64,000 nucleotides of DNA from Oceanobacillus iheyensis HTE831 (GTDB lineage: Bacteria; Bacillota; Bacilli; Bacillales; Amphibacillaceae). This document shows, one piece after another, positions 9,381-18,307 of this stretch. A program made the position numbers and the translations under genes. The notes beneath the pieces were generated by a model. The model saw only the letters and a list, made by a program, of their open reading frames with translations, did no database searches and was not told the origin of the DNA. Position 1 is the first letter of the stretch; every line of letters begins with the position of its first letter. The stretch is from NCBI RefSeq assembly GCF_000011245.1, contig NC_004193.1:1652501-1716500 (forward strand). The letters run 5' to 3'.

Positions 9381-10633
9381 TGAAAAATTATCAAGCTGAA
9401 ATAGTAGCGGTTGGTACGGAATTGTTATTAGGCCAAATTGCGAATACAAATGCACAATGGTTATCCGAAAAATTAGCAACATATGGAATTAATATGTACA
9501 ATCACACAGTAGTAGGCGATAATTTAGAACGTGTTGAGCAGGCTTTTCAGCTTGCTCAATCACGTTCTAATATTATCATTGTGACAGGTGGTCTTGGACC
9601 GACTGCGGACGATCTTACTCGTGAAGGTTTTCAACAGATGACAGGATTACCGCTGGTTGAAGATAAGGAAAGCATGGAAAAAATAGAGGGATTTTTTCAA
9701 AATCGTGGACGAACAATGACCCCGAATAACAGAAAACAGGCACGTGTATTTGAAGGTTCTACAGTACTGAACAATAAAGCAGGTATGGCACCTGGAATGT
9801 ATGTTCATTATCAATCTTGTCATTGGTTCTTTTTACCGGGAGTACCTCGTGAAATGAAACATATTTCGCAAGAGGAACTCTTTCCATTTTTAGAAAAAGT
9901 AACCGGGAAACAACGAATTATACAATCCGTCGTACTAAAATTTATTGGTATTGGTGAATCAACATTAGAACATACATTATCAGACTTAATTGAAAAGCAA
10001 ACAAATCCAACGATTGCGCCACTTGCACAAGATCAAGCCGTTGTTATTCGTCTAACAGCAAGAGGTGAAACAAAACAAGAAGCGGAAGCGATGTTAGAAC
10101 AAACTAAAAAGCTTATTTTAGCAAGAGTTGGAGAGCATTACTTTGGTGAGAATGAGGAGTCAATAGAGGATATTGTTGTGCAACAACTCCAAGATTTAGG
10201 TTATTCAATAAGCGCAGCAGAGAGTATTACAGGAGGAATGTTTTCTCAAAGACTGGTGTCTGTAACTGGAGCATCGAATGTATTTGCGGGGAGTTTTATA
10301 ACATACCAGTCTCGTATAAAGGAAGAGGTATTAGAAGTTCCGAGTGAAATCATACATTCACAAGGTGTGGTTAGCCGTGCATGTTCAGATGCAATGGCAT
10401 CAAATGTTACGAGAAAAATACAAACAAATTTAGGTATTTCATTTACAGGAATAGCTGGACCGGATGAACAAGAAGGGAAACCAGTCGGAACAGTCTATAT
10501 TTCAATCGCTGATGGTGATGAAGTGGTTGTCTCAAAACAATTTAACTTTACTGGAAATAGAAATCATATACGGGATAGAGCTTGTTTAAAAGGATTTGAA
10601 CTAATATATCAATATTTAAAAAGTAAAAGCTAG
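9380..10633 (+). CDS. cinA: CinA, competence-damage inducible / nicotinamide-nucleotide amidase family protein
   Basis: 417 residues with the two usual modules: an N-terminal MoaB/MogA-like domain (about 1-170, GGLGPTADDLTREG) and a C-terminal PncC-type amidase domain (about 255-410, AAESITGGMFSQRL and FTGIAGPDEQEGKPVGTV). The family hydrolyses NMN or acts on ADP-ribose, and it is co-expressed with recA in competent Gram-positive cells. It overlaps pgsA by one base and is followed by recA with its own promoter. Confidence 0.93.
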   Translation: MKNYQAEIVAVGTELLLGQIANTNAQWLSEKLATYGINMYNHTVVGDNLERVEQAFQLAQSRSNIIIVTGGLGPTADDLTREGFQQMTGLPLVEDKESMEKIEGFFQNRGRTMTPNNRKQARVFEGSTVLNNKAGMAPGMYVHYQSCHWFFLPGVPREMKHISQEELFPFLEKVTGKQRIIQSVVLKFIGIGESTLEHTLSDLIEKQTNPTIAPLAQDQAVVIRLTARGETKQEAEAMLEQTKKLILARVGEHYFGENEESIEDIVVQQLQDLGYSISAAESITGGMFSQRLVSVTGASNVFAGSFITYQSRIKEEVLEVPSEIIHSQGVVSRACSDAMASNVTRKIQTNLGISFTGIAGPDEQEGKPVGTVYISIADGDEVVVSKQFNFTGNRNHIRDRACLKGFELIYQYLKSKS

Positions 10634-10721
10634 GAGTCTTAATACAAGGATTTTTCTATTTATAAAACTATTTTTATAGTATTTTTCTAAATTTGACTAT
10701 AAGTAGATTGTTAAAAAATAA

Positions 10722-10771
10722 GAACATCCATTCGTTTTTTTCTTGTTAAATAGATAAAAACATTGTATGAT
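10722..10771 (+). promoter_or_regulatory. recA promoter with degenerate LexA box
   Basis: TTGTTA (10743-10748), 17 bases, TATGAT (10766-10771) form a sigma-A promoter. Just upstream, GAAC-ATCC-ATTC (10722-10733) is a near match to the Gram-positive LexA box GAAC-N4-GTTC, with one mismatch in the second arm. SOS control of recA is known in Bacillus, and lexA is in this window. Confidence 0.65.
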
Positions 10772-10801
10772 AGATACAGATATGTGAAGGAGGTAGTTTC
10801 T

Positions 10802-11845
10802 TTGAGTGATAGAAAACAAGCATTAGATATGGCTTTAAGACAAATAGAGAAGCAATTTGGTAAAGGTTCCATTATGAAAATGGGGGAGAATGAAATCCCG
10901 AAAATCGCTACTATCCCAAGTGGATCATTAGCATTAGATGTTGCCTTAGGTATAGGCGGGTATCCTCGTGGTCGTGTAGTTGAAATATATGGTCCAGAGT
11001 CCTCAGGTAAAACAACCGTAGCACTTCACGCAATTGCGGAAGCACAAAAGCAAGGAGGACAAGCTGCGTTTATCGATGCAGAGCATGCGCTTGACCCAGT
11101 ATATGCGAAAGCTTTAGGTGTAAATATTGATGAATTACTGTTATCTCAACCAGATACAGGTGAACAAGCATTAGAAATTGCAGAGGCCCTTGTTCGAAGC
11201 GGTGCTGTAGATATTATCGTAGTTGACTCTGTAGCTGCGCTTGTGCCAAAAGCTGAAATTGAAGGTGAAATGGGAGATTCTCATGTTGGGCTACAAGCAC
11301 GTTTAATGTCACAAGCATTACGTAAATTATCTGGTGCAATAAATAAGTCGAAAACAACGGCAATATTTATTAACCAAATCCGTGAAAAAGTCGGAGTTAT
11401 GTTCGGAAATCCAGAGACAACTCCTGGTGGACGAGCATTAAAATTCTATTCCTCTGTACGTTTAGAAGTAAGAAGAGCGGAAACATTAAAGCTAGGTAAT
11501 GATGCAGTCGGAAATAAAGCGCGAATTAAAGTTGTAAAAAATAAAGTTGCTCCACCGTTTAAACAAGCTGAAGTAGATATTATGTATGGAAAAGGTATTT
11601 CTAAAGAAGGTGAAGTATTAGATATTGGTTCCGATCTAGATATTGTTATGAAAAGTGGTGCATGGTATTCCTATAACAATGATCGTCTAGGACAGGGCAG
11701 AGAAAATGCGAAACAATATCTAAAAGAACATGAAGAAGTATTAACAGAAATCCATCAGTCTATTCGTCAGCATTATGAATTAGACAAGGTGGATGAAGAT
11801 AAGACGGAAGAAGAAGCTTCTCAAGAGAGTCTTGATTTAAAATAG
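10802..11845 (+). CDS. recA: Recombinase RecA
   Basis: 347 residues, close to the usual Bacillus length, when started at the TTG at 10802 that follows GAAGGAGGTAG. The frame is open 13 codons further upstream but the homologous protein begins [11 protein letters not shown]. Walker A GPESSGKT is near residues 65-72. The L2/DNA-binding region ([26 protein letters not shown]) is intact. It catalyses strand exchange and the co-protease step that makes LexA cleave itself. A strong terminator follows. Confidence 0.97.
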   Translation: MSDRKQALDMALRQIEKQFGKGSIMKMGENEIPKIATIPSGSLALDVALGIGGYPRGRVVEIYGPESSGKTTVALHAIAEAQKQGGQAAFIDAEHALDPVYAKALGVNIDELLLSQPDTGEQALEIAEALVRSGAVDIIVVDSVAALVPKAEIEGEMGDSHVGLQARLMSQALRKLSGAINKSKTTAIFINQIREKVGVMFGNPETTPGGRALKFYSSVRLEVRRAETLKLGNDAVGNKARIKVVKNKVAPPFKQAEVDIMYGKGISKEGEVLDIGSDLDIVMKSGAWYSYNNDRLGQGRENAKQYLKEHEEVLTEIHQSIRQHYELDKVDEDKTEEEASQESLDLK

Positions 11846-11862
11846 TCTAGCTTGTACAAAAC

Positions 11863-11900
11863 TCTAAGGTCAAAAGCAATATGACCTTAGGGTTTTTTTA
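11863..11900 (+). terminator. Intrinsic terminator after recA
   Basis: CTAAGGTCA (11864-11872) pairs with TGACCTTAG (11882-11890), followed by GG and a long T-tract. Confidence 0.9.
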
Positions 11901-11961
11901 TTTTAGTCGATCTCAATATTCAGAAGAGCTCGCCAACATGGATATTATTTCCGGGGATTCC

Positions 11962-11990
11962 TTGACATTCAACCAATTGAGAATTAATAT
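11962..11990 (+). promoter_or_regulatory. Promoter of rny
   Basis: A perfect TTGACA (11962-11967), a 17-base spacer and TAATAT (11985-11990) lie about 115 bases upstream of rny. The 14-base string TGTATAATTTTATA occurs twice in this leader, near 11998 and 12074, and could hold alternative -10 boxes. Confidence 0.65.
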
Positions 11991-12106
11991 TAGAAGTGTA
12001 TAATTTTATAATTTCCATTATGAAATTAATATTTGATGCATTTAGAAAATGTTACATGCCGACACATATGAAATGTATAATTTTATAGGCAATAGGAGGT
12101 GAAATC

Positions 12107-13669
12107 ATGGACATCGTTATCGTCGTCATCTCCATTTTGCTTGCTCTGATCGTCGGTATTGTTGTTGGTTATCTGGTACGCAGATCTATTGCAGAAGCAA
12201 AGATCTCTAGTGCGGAGAGACTTGCAAAGCAAATTGTCGAAGAAGCACACAGAAATGCAGATGCCGCCAAGAAAGAAGCGCTTCTTGAAGCAAAAGATGA
12301 AACTCATAAATTCCGTCAACAAGCGGAAGATGAAATAAGAGAGCGCCGCATGGAAGCTCAGAAGCAAGAAAATCGTCTGATGCAAAAAGAAGAGAATCTG
12401 GACCGAAAAAGTGAAACCTTAGACAAACGTGAGTCGAGTTTAGAGAGTAAAGAACAATCTCTAACCGAACAACAACAACAAATTGAAGAAATGAAAAGCA
12501 AAGTGGAAGCTATGAAAGACGAGCAGCAAGCTGAGCTTGAGCGCATTTCAGGATATACATCTGAACAGGCGAAACAGATTATTTTAGAGCGTATCGAAAA
12601 AGAGGTACAGCATGAATCAGCAGTGTTGATTAAAGAGTCTGAAACACGTGCAAAAGAGGAAGCTGATAAAAAAGCCAAAAACATTTTATCCCTTGCCTTA
12701 CAGCGTTGTGCTGCAGACCATGTTGCTGAGACAACGGTTTCTGTTGTTAATTTGCCGAATGATGAAATGAAAGGTCGTATCATTGGTCGTGAAGGTAGAA
12801 ACATAAGAACTCTAGAAACCTTAACTGGAATTGATTTAATTATAGATGACACTCCAGAAGCAGTTATACTCTCTGGTTTCGATCCAATTCGACGTGAAAT
12901 TGCACGTATGGCATTAGAAAAGCTCGTGCAAGATGGAAGAATACACCCTGCACGTATCGAAGAAATGGTTGAGAAATCTAGACGCGAAGTAGACGAATAT
13001 ATTCGAGAAGTAGGCGAGGAAACTACTTTCGAAGTTGGAGTTCACGGATTACATCCGGATCTAGTGAAAATCTTAGGTCGTCTAAAATATCGTACAAGCT
13101 ATGGTCAGAACGGACTGAAACACTCGGCAGAAGTTGCTTACTTGTCAGGACTGTTAGCGGCTGAACTTGGAGAAGATGTGACACTAGCTAGAAGAGCTGG
13201 TCTACTGCATGATATCGGGAAAGCTATCGACCATGAAGTAGAAGGAAGTCATGTTGAAATAGGTAAAGAGCTAGCGATGAAGTATAAAGAACACGAAGTC
13301 GTGATTAATTCAATTGCTTCCCACCATGGAGATGAAGAAGCAACATCTATTATTGCAGTATTGGTTGCTGCTGCGGACGCATTATCTGCAGCGAGACCTG
13401 GTGCTAGAAGTGAAACGCTGGAAAATTACATTAAACGACTAGAGAAACTAGAAGAAATCTCAGAATCCTTTGATGGCGTTGAAAAATCATTTGCTATTCA
13501 AGCGGGTAGAGAAATTCGTATCATGGTTAGACCTGATGAAATAGATGATATTGAATCTATAAGCATCGCACGTGATATCCGCAAGCGAATTGAAGGCGAA
13601 CTTGACTATCCTGGACATATAAAAGTTACTGTAATAAGGGAAACAAGAGCAGTTGAATACGCGAAATAA
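12107..13669 (+). CDS. rny: Ribonuclease Y
   Basis: 520 residues. It has an N-terminal membrane anchor (about 3-24), a long charged coiled coil (about 30-200), a KH RNA-binding domain (about 210-275, [17 protein letters not shown]) and an HD phosphohydrolase domain with [12 protein letters not shown] near residues 363-374. It is the membrane-bound endonuclease that initiates mRNA decay in Firmicutes. Its product also associates with the Ric complex, of which ricA (16763) is a member. GGAGGTGA precedes the ATG. Confidence 0.97.
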   Translation: MDIVIVVISILLALIVGIVVGYLVRRSIAEAKISSAERLAKQIVEEAHRNADAAKKEALLEAKDETHKFRQQAEDEIRERRMEAQKQENRLMQKEENLDRKSETLDKRESSLESKEQSLTEQQQQIEEMKSKVEAMKDEQQAELERISGYTSEQAKQIILERIEKEVQHESAVLIKESETRAKEEADKKAKNILSLALQRCAADHVAETTVSVVNLPNDEMKGRIIGREGRNIRTLETLTGIDLIIDDTPEAVILSGFDPIRREIARMALEKLVQDGRIHPARIEEMVEKSRREVDEYIREVGEETTFEVGVHGLHPDLVKILGRLKYRTSYGQNGLKHSAEVAYLSGLLAAELGEDVTLARRAGLLHDIGKAIDHEVEGSHVEIGKELAMKYKEHEVVINSIASHHGDEEATSIIAVLVAAADALSAARPGARSETLENYIKRLEKLEEISESFDGVEKSFAIQAGREIRIMVRPDEIDDIESISIARDIRKRIEGELDYPGHIKVTVIRETRAVEYAK

Positions 13670-13703
13670 GTACAGTGGCTGATATATTATACGTCGCTGT
13701 AAG

Positions 13704-13742
13704 AAAAAATCCGGTTATCTAATTGATAACCGGATTTTTTAG
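13704..13742 (+). terminator. Intrinsic terminator after rny
   Basis: AAAAAATCCGGTTATC pairs with GATAACCGGATTTTTT, a perfect stem with a 5-base loop and U-tract. Confidence 0.95.
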
Positions 13743-13915
13743 CATTATCGGTTTGACTATGTATCTCTTATTGCTTATGATGGATCAGCTTATTGCGTAC
13801 ATATAGCTTCTTTTATATTGAATAATACTACTCGCTTATGATCAACTAGTTTTTGACAATCGCTGTTAGGTGTGAAAAACTAAATATATATAATGTAGAT
13901 AGGATGATTTTTAGA

Positions 13916-14713
13916 ATGAAAATTTTATTTATAGGTGATGTTGTTGGATCACCTGGTAGAGATATGTTATTTGAGTATCTACCTAAACTAAAAGATAAAT
14001 ATAAGCCTCACATGACAATTATAAATGGGGAGAACGCAGCAGCCGGTAAGGGAATTACAGAAAAGATTTACAAACAATTTCTTGAGGCTGGTGCTCAGGT
14101 TATCACGATGGGAAATCATACGTGGGATAAGAAAGAAATCTTTGAGTTCATCGATAGTGCTCATAATATGATTCGTCCAGCAAATTTCCCGGATAATAAT
14201 CCTGGTAAAGGAATTATTTACTCTAATTTTAACGGTAAAGAAATAGCGGTAATTAATTTACAGGGAAGAACGTTTCTACCGCCTGTAGATGATCCATTCC
14301 GTAAAGCCGATGAACTTATTGATGAAGCGAAGTTGCGAACAAATATTATTTTCGTTGATTTTCATGGAGAAGCAACGAGTGAAAAACAAGCAATGGCTTG
14401 GTATTTAGATGGTAGAGTATCAGCAGTTGTAGGGACACATACGCATACACAAACTGCCGATGAACGAATATTACCAGATGGTACAGCATATATATCTGAT
14501 GTGGGGATGACAGGCCCGTACGATGGTATATTAGGTGTAGAAAGAGAAACGATAATGAAACGATTCTTAACATCTCTTCCTGTACGTTTTGAAATTGATA
14601 AAACGGGAAGAACACAATTAAATGGAGTAATTATTACCATCGATGATACATCGGGCCGAGCGAAAAACATCGAGCGGATTATGATTAACGAGGACCATCC
14701 ATTCTTCTCGTAA
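13916..14713 (+). CDS. ymdB: YmdB, metallophosphoesterase (2',3'-cyclic nucleotide phosphodiesterase family)
   Basis: 265 residues from MKILFIGDVVG; the upstream in-frame extension has no homology style and no ribosome site. Metal-binding motifs: GDVVGSPGR, NGENAAAGKG, GNHTWDKKE and GTHTHTQTADE. In B. subtilis YmdB governs biofilm versus motility choice and later sporulation signalling. It follows rny as in that genome, separated by a terminator. Confidence 0.92.
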   Translation: MKILFIGDVVGSPGRDMLFEYLPKLKDKYKPHMTIINGENAAAGKGITEKIYKQFLEAGAQVITMGNHTWDKKEIFEFIDSAHNMIRPANFPDNNPGKGIIYSNFNGKEIAVINLQGRTFLPPVDDPFRKADELIDEAKLRTNIIFVDFHGEATSEKQAMAWYLDGRVSAVVGTHTHTQTADERILPDGTAYISDVGMTGPYDGILGVERETIMKRFLTSLPVRFEIDKTGRTQLNGVIITIDDTSGRAKNIERIMINEDHPFFS

Positions 14714-14728
14714 TAATGATTTGTTGCT

Positions 14729-14762
14729 CCTAAAGGGAATATGCTAACATCTCCAAGAATAT
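14729..14762 (+). promoter_or_regulatory. Possible sigma-H promoter of spoVS
   Basis: AAAGGGAAT and, 13 bases later, CAAGAATAT resemble the sigma-H pattern (RnAGGAwww ... RnnGAATww) with mismatches in each half and a spacing one base long. SpoVS is sigma-H dependent in B. subtilis, which is the main support. Confidence 0.35.
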
Positions 14763-14804
14763 AGTAGCAGTATAATTACAATAGTGCATGAGGAGGTACT
14801 AGTA

Positions 14805-15065
14805 ATGGAAGTTTTAAAAGTTTCAGCTAAATCGAACCCAAATTCAGTAGCAGGAGCCTTGGCAAATGTACTAAGAGAACGTGGTACAGCAGAAATACAA
14901 GCTATAGGTGCCGGGGCACTAAATCAATCAGTTAAAGCAGTAGCAATCGCGCGTGGTTTTGTTGCTCCTAGTGGTGTCGATTTAATTTGTATTCCCGCAT
15001 TTACGGACATCTTAATTGACAACGAAGAACGGACAGCGATTAAACTAATCGTTGAACCTCGATAA
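14805..15065 (+). CDS. spoVS: Stage V sporulation protein S
   Basis: 86 residues from MEVLKVSAKSNPNSVAGALA, identical in length to the B. subtilis protein. The ATG follows GAGGAGGTACTAGTA. SpoVS is a small Alba-like fold protein needed for spore core dehydration and coat assembly. A short terminator follows immediately. Confidence 0.95.
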   Translation: MEVLKVSAKSNPNSVAGALANVLRERGTAEIQAIGAGALNQSVKAVAIARGFVAPSGVDLICIPAFTDILIDNEERTAIKLIVEPR

Positions 15066-15071
15066 CATCGG

Positions 15072-15101
15072 AAAAACCTTCCTTATAAGGAAGGTTTTTG
15101 T
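15072..15101 (+). terminator. Intrinsic terminator after spoVS
   Basis: AAAAACCTTCC pairs with GGAAGGTTTTT around loop TTATA. Confidence 0.9.
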
Positions 15102-15201
15102 TTGTGTATAGGCTTACAATATTGTACTATTTGGAAAGAAGCTTTATACTATAGTATTGTACATATGTAACTATGATTCGAATGAAGAAAGGGGATACCT
15201 G

Positions 15202-16761
15202 ATGAACGAACAGCAACGCAAACAGCAGTCCCAGATTCGTACAGAACAAGCAAATGTAGATAGAATTAAAAATACGTCAAGTGAAGATATGATTGCTAAG
15301 TATTTCCAACAAGAGTATGAGCCGCAATCGCCTGATATAAAACAAGCTAGAAAGCGTAAAAGAGAAGATGTTCAATTTCATTATGACTTCTCAATCCCAG
15401 AGGATATGGAGAAAATCGGGCACGGGAAGAAATTTTTAATTCGTACTTACGGTTGTCAAATGAACGAGCATGATACCGAAGTAATGGCAGGAATTCTATC
15501 TGAGATGGGATATGAATCGACTACTGTTACAGAAGAAGCTGATATAATTCTGTTAAACACTTGTGCAATCCGTGAAAATGCAGAAAATAAAGTGTTTGGT
15601 GAGATTGGTCATTTAAAACCTTTGAAATTAGAAAATCCAGATCTCATCATTGGGGTTTGTGGTTGTATGTCACAGGAAGAATCAGTAGTAGATCGAATAT
15701 TACAGAAACATCAACATATCGATTTGATTTTTGGAACACATAATATTCATCGCCTACCACACCTTGTGAAAGAAGCATTGTTTGGAAAAGAAATGATTGT
15801 AGAGGTATGGTCTAAAGAAGGCGATATTATTGAAAATTTACCAAAAGCTCGTAAAGGCAAAATTAAAGCTTGGGTCAATATTATGTATGGATGTGATAAA
15901 TTCTGTACGTACTGTATAGTTCCAATGACCCGCGGGAAAGAAAGAAGTCGTCGACCTAAAGACATTATTCAAGAAGTCCGTCATTTAGTTGCTCAAGGTT
16001 ACCAAGAAGTAACTCTCCTCGGCCAAAATGTAAATGCCTACGGGAAAGATTTTGAAGATATCGAATATGGCCTAGGGGACTTAATGAATGATATTCATAA
16101 AATTGATATCCCGCGTGTTCGATTTACAACATCACATCCTAGAGACTTTGATGATCGATTAATTGAAGTATTAGCTCAGGGAGGCAACTTACTAGATCAT
16201 ATACACTTGCCTGTTCAGTCAGGAAGTAGTGAAATCTTGAAAAAGATGAATCGTAAATATACAAGAGAAGAATATTTAGAGTTGGTTCGAAAAATACGTA
16301 TTGCAATGCCAAATGCAACGTTAACTACGGATATTATTGTAGGATTCCCGAATGAAACGGAAGAACAATTTGAAGAAACCATGACCTTAGTAGAAGAGGT
16401 TGGGTTTGAAGCTGCATATACATTTATATACTCCCCTCGTGAAGGCACACCTGCTGCTCGAAAAAAAGATGATGTGCCTGAGGAAGTAAAAAAACAACGT
16501 TTATACCGCTTAAACGAACTAGTTAACAAACAATCTGCGGCATCCATGAAAGATTATGCTGGAAAGAAAGTAAAAGTACTCGTTGAAGGTGAAAGTAAGA
16601 AGGATCCTGAAGTATTAGCTGGTTATACTGAAAAAAATAAACTTGTTAATTTCAAGGGACCAAAATCATCAATTGGTAAAATTGTAGAAGTAGAAATAAC
16701 AGAAACCAAAACATGGTCTTTAAACGGCGTGATGGTTGAAAATACAGTTGAGGTGAACTAG
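15202..16761 (+). CDS. miaB: tRNA-2-methylthio-N6-dimethylallyladenosine synthase
   Basis: 519 residues started at the ATG after AAGGGGATACCTG. The N-terminal UPF0004 domain has its three cysteines in [22 protein letters not shown] and [10 protein letters not shown]. The radical-SAM motif is CDKFCTYC, and a C-terminal TRAM domain follows. It adds the methylthio group to i6A37 of tRNA, the base made by MiaA (23360). ricA follows 1 base downstream, so the two are co-transcribed. Confidence 0.96.
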   Translation: MNEQQRKQQSQIRTEQANVDRIKNTSSEDMIAKYFQQEYEPQSPDIKQARKRKREDVQFHYDFSIPEDMEKIGHGKKFLIRTYGCQMNEHDTEVMAGILSEMGYESTTVTEEADIILLNTCAIRENAENKVFGEIGHLKPLKLENPDLIIGVCGCMSQEESVVDRILQKHQHIDLIFGTHNIHRLPHLVKEALFGKEMIVEVWSKEGDIIENLPKARKGKIKAWVNIMYGCDKFCTYCIVPMTRGKERSRRPKDIIQEVRHLVAQGYQEVTLLGQNVNAYGKDFEDIEYGLGDLMNDIHKIDIPRVRFTTSHPRDFDDRLIEVLAQGGNLLDHIHLPVQSGSSEILKKMNRKYTREEYLELVRKIRIAMPNATLTTDIIVGFPNETEEQFEETMTLVEEVGFEAAYTFIYSPREGTPAARKKDDVPEEVKKQRLYRLNELVNKQSAASMKDYAGKKVKVLVEGESKKDPEVLAGYTEKNKLVNFKGPKSSIGKIVEVEITETKTWSLNGVMVENTVEVN

Positions 16762-16762
16762 T

Positions 16763-17191
16763 ATGACAGAATATACTCGTAAAGAAGTGTTGGATGAAGC
16801 AAAGAAGTTAGCTAATATGTTAGCAAGCACAGAAGAAATTGATCGTTTTAAACAAGTAGAAGCAAAGCTTAACGAAAATAAAAAAGTTCAATCACTCATC
16901 CAAAAGATTAAAACATTGCAAAAACAAGCAGTTAATTTTCAAGCATATGAGAAAAGAGAAGCTTTAAAACGTGTAGAAGAGGAAATCGATCGTTTACAAG
17001 CTGAAATCGATGATATACCAGTTGTTCAAGAATTTAAGGAAACACAAATTGTCGTTAATGATGTATTGCAGTTAGTGTCAAAAACAATCGCTCGTGAAGT
17101 AACGAATGAAGTGATTGAATCTACTGGCGGAGATATTTTAGCAGGAGAGACAGGTTCTAAAGCAAAAAACAAGTCAGGGTGTTCGCATTAA
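16763..17191 (+). CDS. ricA: RicA/YmcA regulator of RNase Y and biofilm
   Basis: 142 residues, highly charged and helical (DUF964 family). It sits directly after miaB as ymcA does in B. subtilis. The Ric complex (RicA-RicF-RicT) binds RNase Y and affects mRNA processing, biofilm formation, competence and sporulation. A cysteine occurs close to the C-terminus (KSGCSH), the region where family members carry iron-sulfur ligands; I see only this one cysteine. Confidence 0.9.
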   Translation: MTEYTRKEVLDEAKKLANMLASTEEIDRFKQVEAKLNENKKVQSLIQKIKTLQKQAVNFQAYEKREALKRVEEEIDRLQAEIDDIPVVQEFKETQIVVNDVLQLVSKTIAREVTNEVIESTGGDILAGETGSKAKNKSGCSH

Positions 17192-17559
17192 ACAGCGTAT
17201 TCTCTAGAAACCGCACTGTTTTGATAAAGAAATAAAATGATAATCTCTCTTTGGCTAGAAGAGCTTGGGATAGAACAAAATTAAATTCAAAAGAAATTAA
17301 ATAACGTAACATTGGAATTGTGCATAGGCTTTAAGAGGATGCCTAAGTGTTTTGCTCAAAAAACGCAACAACGATGCTACAGGGTACTGAACATAATTCC
17401 AAACATGCTGATTTTTCTTTTGTGTAAATTTTGTTACCCAAGCTTTTTGTATGTCTATATAAATAATTTATAGTGACAATCTTCATATTCATTGTCGTTC
17501 GAAAAGATATTCTAATCATTAAAACTCCTTCTTTTTTTCATTATCACGAAATGCTATGC
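17192..17559. other. Gene-free stretch between ricA and cotE
   Basis: About 370 bases between the ricA stop and the cotE promoter. No long open frame, terminator with a convincing T-tract, or transposon end is visible. Confidence 0.6.
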
Positions 17560-17588
17560 ACTTTAGGTATTTGTCTTGCATAAAATGA
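17560..17588 (+). promoter_or_regulatory. Sporulation promoter of cotE (sigma-K/sigma-E type)
   Basis: AC at 17560-17561, 17 bases, then CATAAAATGA at 17579 fits the sigma-K consensus (AC-N16/17-CATAnnnTA) except the last base. CATAnnnT also suits sigma-E. cotE in B. subtilis uses both factors. The transcript would start just before the ribosome site AGAGGAGG. Confidence 0.6.
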
Positions 17589-17617
17589 CTATGAAAAAAG
17601 AGGAGGTAAAAGTAATC

Positions 17618-18190
17618 ATGACTTTTCTTGATAAAGAATATAGAGAAATCATAACAAAAGCAGTTTGTGGTAAAGGTAGAAAGTTTACCAAAGAATCCCA
17701 TACCATCTCCCCATCACATCGACCAACTAGTATATTAGGATGCTGGGTCATTAATCATTTATATCATGCAACTAAAAAATCTGAGGATAGTGTAGTTGTA
17801 ACTGGAAGCTATGATATTAATGTATGGTATTCGTATAACGACAATACGAAAACCGAAGTGGTTACAGAGAGAGTAGAATATAAGGATACAATTCCATTAT
17901 CGGTGAAGGATGATAATTGTATTAATGATGAGTATGATGTGATTGCAAAAGTACTGCAGCAACCAAATTGCCTTGAATGCAAAATCAGCGGAAAAGGAAG
18001 TAATATTACTGTTGAGATTGAACGTGAATTCGTAGTTCAAGTTATTGGGGATACTAGGCTGTTTGTAAAGGTTAGTCCGAAATTGGATCATGATGATGAC
18101 GATGAAGAAAGTGTTTGGGATCATAATATGACGGATGATGAAGCAGAAAAAGTAAAACCAGACTTTTTTAATCATCGCCATAAGGATTAA
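17618..18190 (+). CDS. cotE: Spore outer-coat morphogenetic protein CotE
   Basis: 190 residues starting [24 protein letters not shown]; the ATG is 9 bases after AGAGGAGG, and upstream in-frame codons overlap the promoter. The body matches CotE in order ([30 protein letters not shown]) and ends in an Asp/Glu-rich tail, as the B. subtilis 181-residue protein does. CotE assembles the outer coat around the forespore. A terminator follows. Confidence 0.95.
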   Translation: MTFLDKEYREIITKAVCGKGRKFTKESHTISPSHRPTSILGCWVINHLYHATKKSEDSVVVTGSYDINVWYSYNDNTKTEVVTERVEYKDTIPLSVKDDNCINDEYDVIAKVLQQPNCLECKISGKGSNITVEIEREFVVQVIGDTRLFVKVSPKLDHDDDDEESVWDHNMTDDEAEKVKPDFFNHRHKD

Positions 18191-18196
18191 TCCGAA

Positions 18197-18230
18197 GACG
18201 AGGGTAGAAATTACTCTCGTTTTCTTTTTT
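18197..18230 (+). terminator. Intrinsic terminator after cotE
   Basis: An imperfect stem with arms CGAGGGTAG and TTACTCTCG is followed by TTTTCTTTTTT. Confidence 0.8.
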
Positions 18231-18271
18231 CGACAGAATTGGACAAGTATAGGGGCAATTTATGCTATAAT
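18229..18271 (+). promoter_or_regulatory. mutSL promoter with Spo0A-box-like site
   Basis: An extended -10 (TGCTATAAT, box 18266-18271) is preceded by TTGGAC at 18239-18244, an unusually long 21-base spacer. TTCGACA, an inverse Spo0A box, is at 18229-18235. The layout resembles Spo0A-activated sigma-A promoters, but the 7-mer alone is weak evidence. Confidence 0.5.
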
Positions 18272-18307
18272 GGATGGAAAAAGATACGGTAAGTTGGAGG
18301 ATTTAAC

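Noticed and set aside
12083..12852. Minus-strand open frames opposite rny
   Set aside because: They lie within the coding region of rny, lack ribosome sites, and read as low-complexity Ser/Cys-rich shadows.
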